Below the pieces are notes generated by a model, which ran no database searches, was not told the origin of the DNA, and saw only the letters and a program-made list of their open reading frames with translations. Source: Ornithinibacillus contaminans (GTDB lineage: Bacteria > Bacillota > Bacilli > Bacillales > Amphibacillaceae). Taken from it: a DNA stretch of 64,000 bases. The translations under genes were made by a program, and so were the position numbers. The stretch spans positions 1 to 64,000 of the forward strand of contig NZ_LDPV02000021.1 in assembly GCF_001038425.2 (NCBI RefSeq), written 5' to 3'. Shown here one piece after another: positions 61,405 through 64,000 of this stretch (positions are counted from its first letter, which is position 1; the number at the start of each line of letters is the position of its first letter).

Positions 61405-62307
61405 ATGGAAACTAATTATAAATCTGGTTTTATTGCGATTATCGGTCGACCAAATGTAGGTAAATCTACGTTCATGAACAAAGTAATTGGTCAAAAGATT
61501 GCGATCATGAGTGATAAAGCCCAAACAACAAGAAATAAAATACAAGGCGTATTAACACAAGCAGATGCTCAATTTATATTTATAGATACACCTGGTATCC
61601 ATAAACCGAAGCATCGTCTAGGTGATTTTATGGTTAAGATTGCTGAAAACACATTAAATGAAGTGGATGCAGTCCTCTTTATGATTAATGCGGATGAAGG
61701 CTATGGCCGCGGCGATCAATATATTATTGACCGGTTAGAAAAAGTTAAAAGTCCCGTATTTCTAGTGGTTAATAAAATTGATTTAATACATCCGGACAAA
61801 CTGTTTCCGTTAATTGAGCAGTATAAGGATAAATATGATTTTGAAGAAATCATTCCAATATCAGCACTAGCTGGTAATAATGTGAATCATTTAGTTGATG
61901 TCCTAAAGGAACATTTGCCAGAAGGTCCACAGTTCTATCCAGCAGATCAAGTAACGGATCATCCAGAGCGATTTGTTATTACCGAATTAATACGGGAAAA
62001 GGTTCTTCATTTAACGAGAGAAGAGGTACCACATTCCATTGCTGTCGTTTTAGAAAATATTGAAACGAGAGAATCGAATGCAATTTTTATTCAAGCGGTC
62101 ATTGTAACGGAGAGAAGTTCACAAAAAGGTATTTTAATTGGAAAACAAGGCAGCATGCTGAAAAATATCGGTAAAAATGCTCGAAAGGATATCGAGGCAT
62201 TACTCGGTTCCAAAGTGTATTTAGAGCTCTGGGTAAAAGTCCAAAAAGATTGGCGTAATAAGCAAAGTCAGTTGTTTGAAATGGGCTTCCGTAATGATGA
62301 ATATTAG
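61405..62307 (+). CDS. era: GTPase Era
   Basis: 300 residues: G1 GRPNVGKST near 14-22, G3 [10 protein letters not shown] near 61-70, G4 NKIDL near 123, and a C-terminal KH domain ([38 protein letters not shown]). It checks 16S rRNA 3' end maturation. TTGGAGG 5 nt upstream supports ATG 61405 over ATG 61393. Confidence 0.97.
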   Translation: METNYKSGFIAIIGRPNVGKSTFMNKVIGQKIAIMSDKAQTTRNKIQGVLTQADAQFIFIDTPGIHKPKHRLGDFMVKIAENTLNEVDAVLFMINADEGYGRGDQYIIDRLEKVKSPVFLVVNKIDLIHPDKLFPLIEQYKDKYDFEEIIPISALAGNNVNHLVDVLKEHLPEGPQFYPADQVTDHPERFVITELIREKVLHLTREEVPHSIAVVLENIETRESNAIFIQAVIVTERSSQKGILIGKQGSMLKNIGKNARKDIEALLGSKVYLELWVKVQKDWRNKQSQLFEMGFRNDEY

Positions 62308-62329
62308 AGTTGGAAAATTTTTAAACTAA

Positions 62330-62357
62330 TTGTTTTAGCCTCTGTGGAAACTATAAT
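62330..62357 (+). promoter_or_regulatory. Candidate yqzL-recO promoter
   Basis: TTGTTT (62330-62335), 16-nt spacer, TATAAT (62352-62357), within the 170-nt gap after era. Confidence 0.65.
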
Positions 62358-62439
62358 AGTATCTGATTTATTGATAAAGCTATTCCAATAAACACATCAG
62401 ATTAACTCGGTAATCGTCCGTGTTCTAACTTAAAAAAAG

Positions 62440-62457
62440 ATACTTCTAGAGAAGTAT
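62440..62457 (-). other. Terminator-like hairpin pointing to the minus strand
   Basis: ATACTTC (62440-62446) and GAAGTAT (62451-62457) form a perfect 7-bp stem with a 4-nt loop. Seven As lie two bases upstream, so on the minus strand this reads as stem plus U-tract. No minus-strand gene ends here. Confidence 0.5.
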
Positions 62458-62477
62458 AAAGAAAGGTGTGGTTTCTT

Positions 62478-62630
62478 GTGGTCGACTTTGTATGGAAATT
62501 ATTTAGTCAAACAGGAAATATTGAGACCTATTTACTTATGAAGGAGTTAGAAAGTGAATCACAGGAGCTAGATCAGGCGGTTAGCTCTACTAATAATTTG
62601 GATACTTTACCGGTGGATTCAAATATGTAG
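62478..62630 (+). CDS. yqzL: YqzL family small protein
   Basis: 50 residues, starting MVDFVWKLFSQTGNIETYLLMKEL, which matches the YqzL family (F-W-x-x-F-S-Q-T-G-N-x-x-T-Y-L-L). Function is unknown. It starts at GTG 62478 with AGAAAGGTG upstream and lies 27 nt before recO, its standard position in bacilli. Confidence 0.85.
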   Translation: MVDFVWKLFSQTGNIETYLLMKELESESQELDQAVSSTNNLDTLPVDSNM

Positions 62631-62657
62631 CATGCAGAATAAAGAAGGTGAAGATGT

Positions 62658-63401
62658 ATGCTAGAAAAAATAGATGGGATCATTATTAAAACAAAGGATT
62701 ATGGCGAAACCCATAAAATTGTTACGATTTTCAGTAAAAAACTTGGCAAATTTTCTGCGATAGCTAGAGGTGCTAAAAAACCTAAGAGTAGAATGGCTGC
62801 TGTGACGCAGCCATTCATTTATGGACAATTTTTTGTTTATGTTAGCAAAGGATTAAGTACCATTCAACAAGGAGAAATCATCAATTCCTATCGTACAATT
62901 CGTGAGGATATTATTAAAACAGCTTATACTGCTTATTTAACCGAACTTACTGATAAGCTTTTGGATGAAAATACACCGAATTACGATATTTATACTCAGT
63001 TAATTCATACGCTTGAATGGATTAGTGAGCAAGATGATGTCGATATTCCAATGATGATGTACGAATTAAAGTTATTTCGGGCAGGTGGATTTGCACCCAC
63101 AGTCCATCAATGTGCAAATTGCGCAAGTAAGAATGGCCCCTTTTCCTTTTCCATTGCAGAAGGGGGCTTACTTTGTCCCAAATGTAATTCAATAGATCCG
63201 AATGCAATCCAATTACCAGATACGGTTGTGAGACTATTTTACTTGTTTTCAACAGTTGGACTGGAGCGGATAGGAAGTGTTTCGGTAAAGGCGGAAAATC
63301 GACTCCTAATCAGACAACTGTTAGATACATATTATGATCACTATGGTGGTTATTTTCTCAAATCGCGTAAATTTCTTCAGCAGCTAGATAAGCTAAAGTA
63401 A
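62658..63401 (+). CDS. recO: DNA repair protein RecO
   Basis: 247 residues: N-terminal OB fold (IIIKTKDYGETHKIVTIFSKKLGKF near 8-32) and a C-terminal helical domain with a four-Cys zinc site (CANC near 151, CPKC near 172). RecO anneals ssDNA and loads RecA with RecR. GAAGGTGAAG precedes the ATG. Confidence 0.96.
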   Translation: MLEKIDGIIIKTKDYGETHKIVTIFSKKLGKFSAIARGAKKPKSRMAAVTQPFIYGQFFVYVSKGLSTIQQGEIINSYRTIREDIIKTAYTAYLTELTDKLLDENTPNYDIYTQLIHTLEWISEQDDVDIPMMMYELKLFRAGGFAPTVHQCANCASKNGPFSFSIAEGGLLCPKCNSIDPNAIQLPDTVVRLFYLFSTVGLERIGSVSVKAENRLLIRQLLDTYYDHYGGYFLKSRKFLQQLDKLK

Positions 63402-63411
63402 GCGTCATCGG

Positions 63412-63441
63412 TTGACAATGAAGGTCTTTATACAGTAATAT
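63412..63441 (+). promoter_or_regulatory. Promoter of the glyQ T-box transcript
   Basis: TTGACA (63412-63417), 18-nt spacer and TAATAT (63436-63441), immediately upstream of the T-box leader. Confidence 0.7.
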
Positions 63442-63460
63442 GATACATATTTCATAAAAT

Positions 63461-63668
63461 GTGCGAAGAAAGAGAAGAGTACATGCTGATTTCATTTAGA
63501 GCGAGTCCAGGACGGTGTAAGCTGGACAGTGAAGAAGTTTGGAAGGCACTCTGGAGCATGAATTAATAGAAGCGGCTATAGCATAATGCTTTAGCAAATA
63601 GGGTGGAACCGCGGAATAAAACCCGTCCCTATGTCTGTAAGGAATTATAGACATAGGGACGGGTTTTT
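63461..63668 (+). ncRNA. T-box leader of glyQ, glycine
   Basis: T-box sequence AGGGTGGAACCGCGG at 63600-63614; TGGA (63604-63607) complements the UCCA end of tRNA-Gly. The likely specifier is GGC (63545-63547), followed by A as expected. A 15-bp perfect terminator stem, 63622-63636 with 63649-63663, ends in five Ts. Uncharged tRNA-Gly should favour the antiterminator and expression of the glycyl-tRNA synthetase genes. The Stem I pairing is less clear than in the alaS leader. Confidence 0.93.
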
Positions 63669-63702
63669 CAAATTTCTAAAAATTGAATTGGAGGTTGAGT
63701 AA

Positions 63703-64000
63703 ATGAATATTCAAAATATGATTTTAACACTTCAAAAATATTGGTCTGAACAAAATTGTATTTTAATGCAAGCATATGATGTGGAAAAGGGTGCAGGAAC
63801 AATGTCCCCAATGACGTTACTAAGAAGTCTAGGTCCTGAGCCTTGGCGAGTTGCGTATGTGGAGCCGTCAAGACGCCCGGCGGATGGTCGATATGGTGAA
63901 AACCCAAATCGTCTTTATCAACATCATCAGTTTCAAGTGATCATTAAACCATCTCCAGATAATATCCAAGAGCTTTACTTAGAATCGTTAAAAGCGCTAG
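63703..64000 (+). CDS. glyQ: Glycine--tRNA ligase alpha subunit (5' part)
   Basis: The first 99 codons are present; the gene is cut by the window end. The N-terminus ([17 protein letters not shown], then [36 protein letters not shown] and [15 protein letters not shown]) is typical GlyQ, the class II catalytic subunit of the heterotetrameric enzyme. GGAGG precedes the ATG by 9 nt. glyS is expected next. Confidence 0.96.
   Translation, partial: MNIQNMILTLQKYWSEQNCILMQAYDVEKGAGTMSPMTLLRSLGPEPWRVAYVEPSRRPADGRYGENPNRLYQHHQFQVIIKPSPDNIQELYLESLKAL

Overview
This window is a core-chromosome segment of a low-GC, endospore-forming Gram-positive bacterium of the family Bacillaceae. The case rests on gene content (SigK, GPR, SpoIIP, YqfC/YqfD, Sda, an RsfA-type regulator, T-box leaders, CIRCE/HrcA) and on long collinearity with the Bacillus subtilis rarA-cymR-alaS-greA and yqeG-comE-dnaK-era-recO blocks. 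A complete-looking ion-antiporter operon and an acid-rich secreted domain fit a salt- or alkali-tolerant member of the Oceanobacillus/Virgibacillus type, but genus is an inference. I see no phage, insertion sequence, CRISPR array, rRNA or tRNA gene.

Layout. 1-2.3 kb (minus): degenerate 52-bp tandem repeats, an RsfA-family sporulation regulator and rarA. 2.4-18.5 kb (plus): cymR-yrvO-mnmA (cysteine and thiolation), a TPR protein, recD2, a small zinc ribbon, an AI-2E-family permease, a T-box-controlled alaS, ireB-ruvX-yrzB, mltG, trmR, udk, greA, yrrS and mtnN. A 144-nt nested inverted repeat separates mtnN from the minus-strand block 18.7-25.4 kb, which holds an uninterrupted sigK, a six-gene Mrp antiporter operon that lacks mrpB, and the sporulation checkpoint gene sda. 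A cluster of six DnaA boxes lies upstream of sda.

25.8-36 kb (plus): yqeG-yqeH-aroE-yqeI-nadD-yqeK-rsfS-yqeM (ribosome assembly, shikimate and NAD synthesis), the competence operon comEA-comEB-comEC, then holA. yqzM and rpsT are on the minus strand. 36.5-39.3 kb: gpr, spoIIP and yqxA. 39.4-50.7 kb: lepA, hemW, the CIRCE-controlled hrcA-grpE-dnaK cluster with a separate dnaJ promoter, prmA, rsmE and mtaB. 50.8-64 kb: deoC, rpsU-yqeY, yqeZ-floA-yqfB, yqfC-yqfD-phoH-pgpH-ybeY-dgkA, a second long inverted repeat where B. subtilis has cdd, era, yqzL-recO and a T-box-controlled glyQ cut by the window end.

Most of the window is conserved housekeeping. The points that differ from the familiar arrangement are the clean absence of mrpB, the two long intergenic inverted-repeat elements, the left-edge tandem repeats, and lineage-specific gene losses or moves (yrrN/yrrO, pbpI and cdd absent from their usual places; deoC present alone). 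I found no convincing new multi-gene system.
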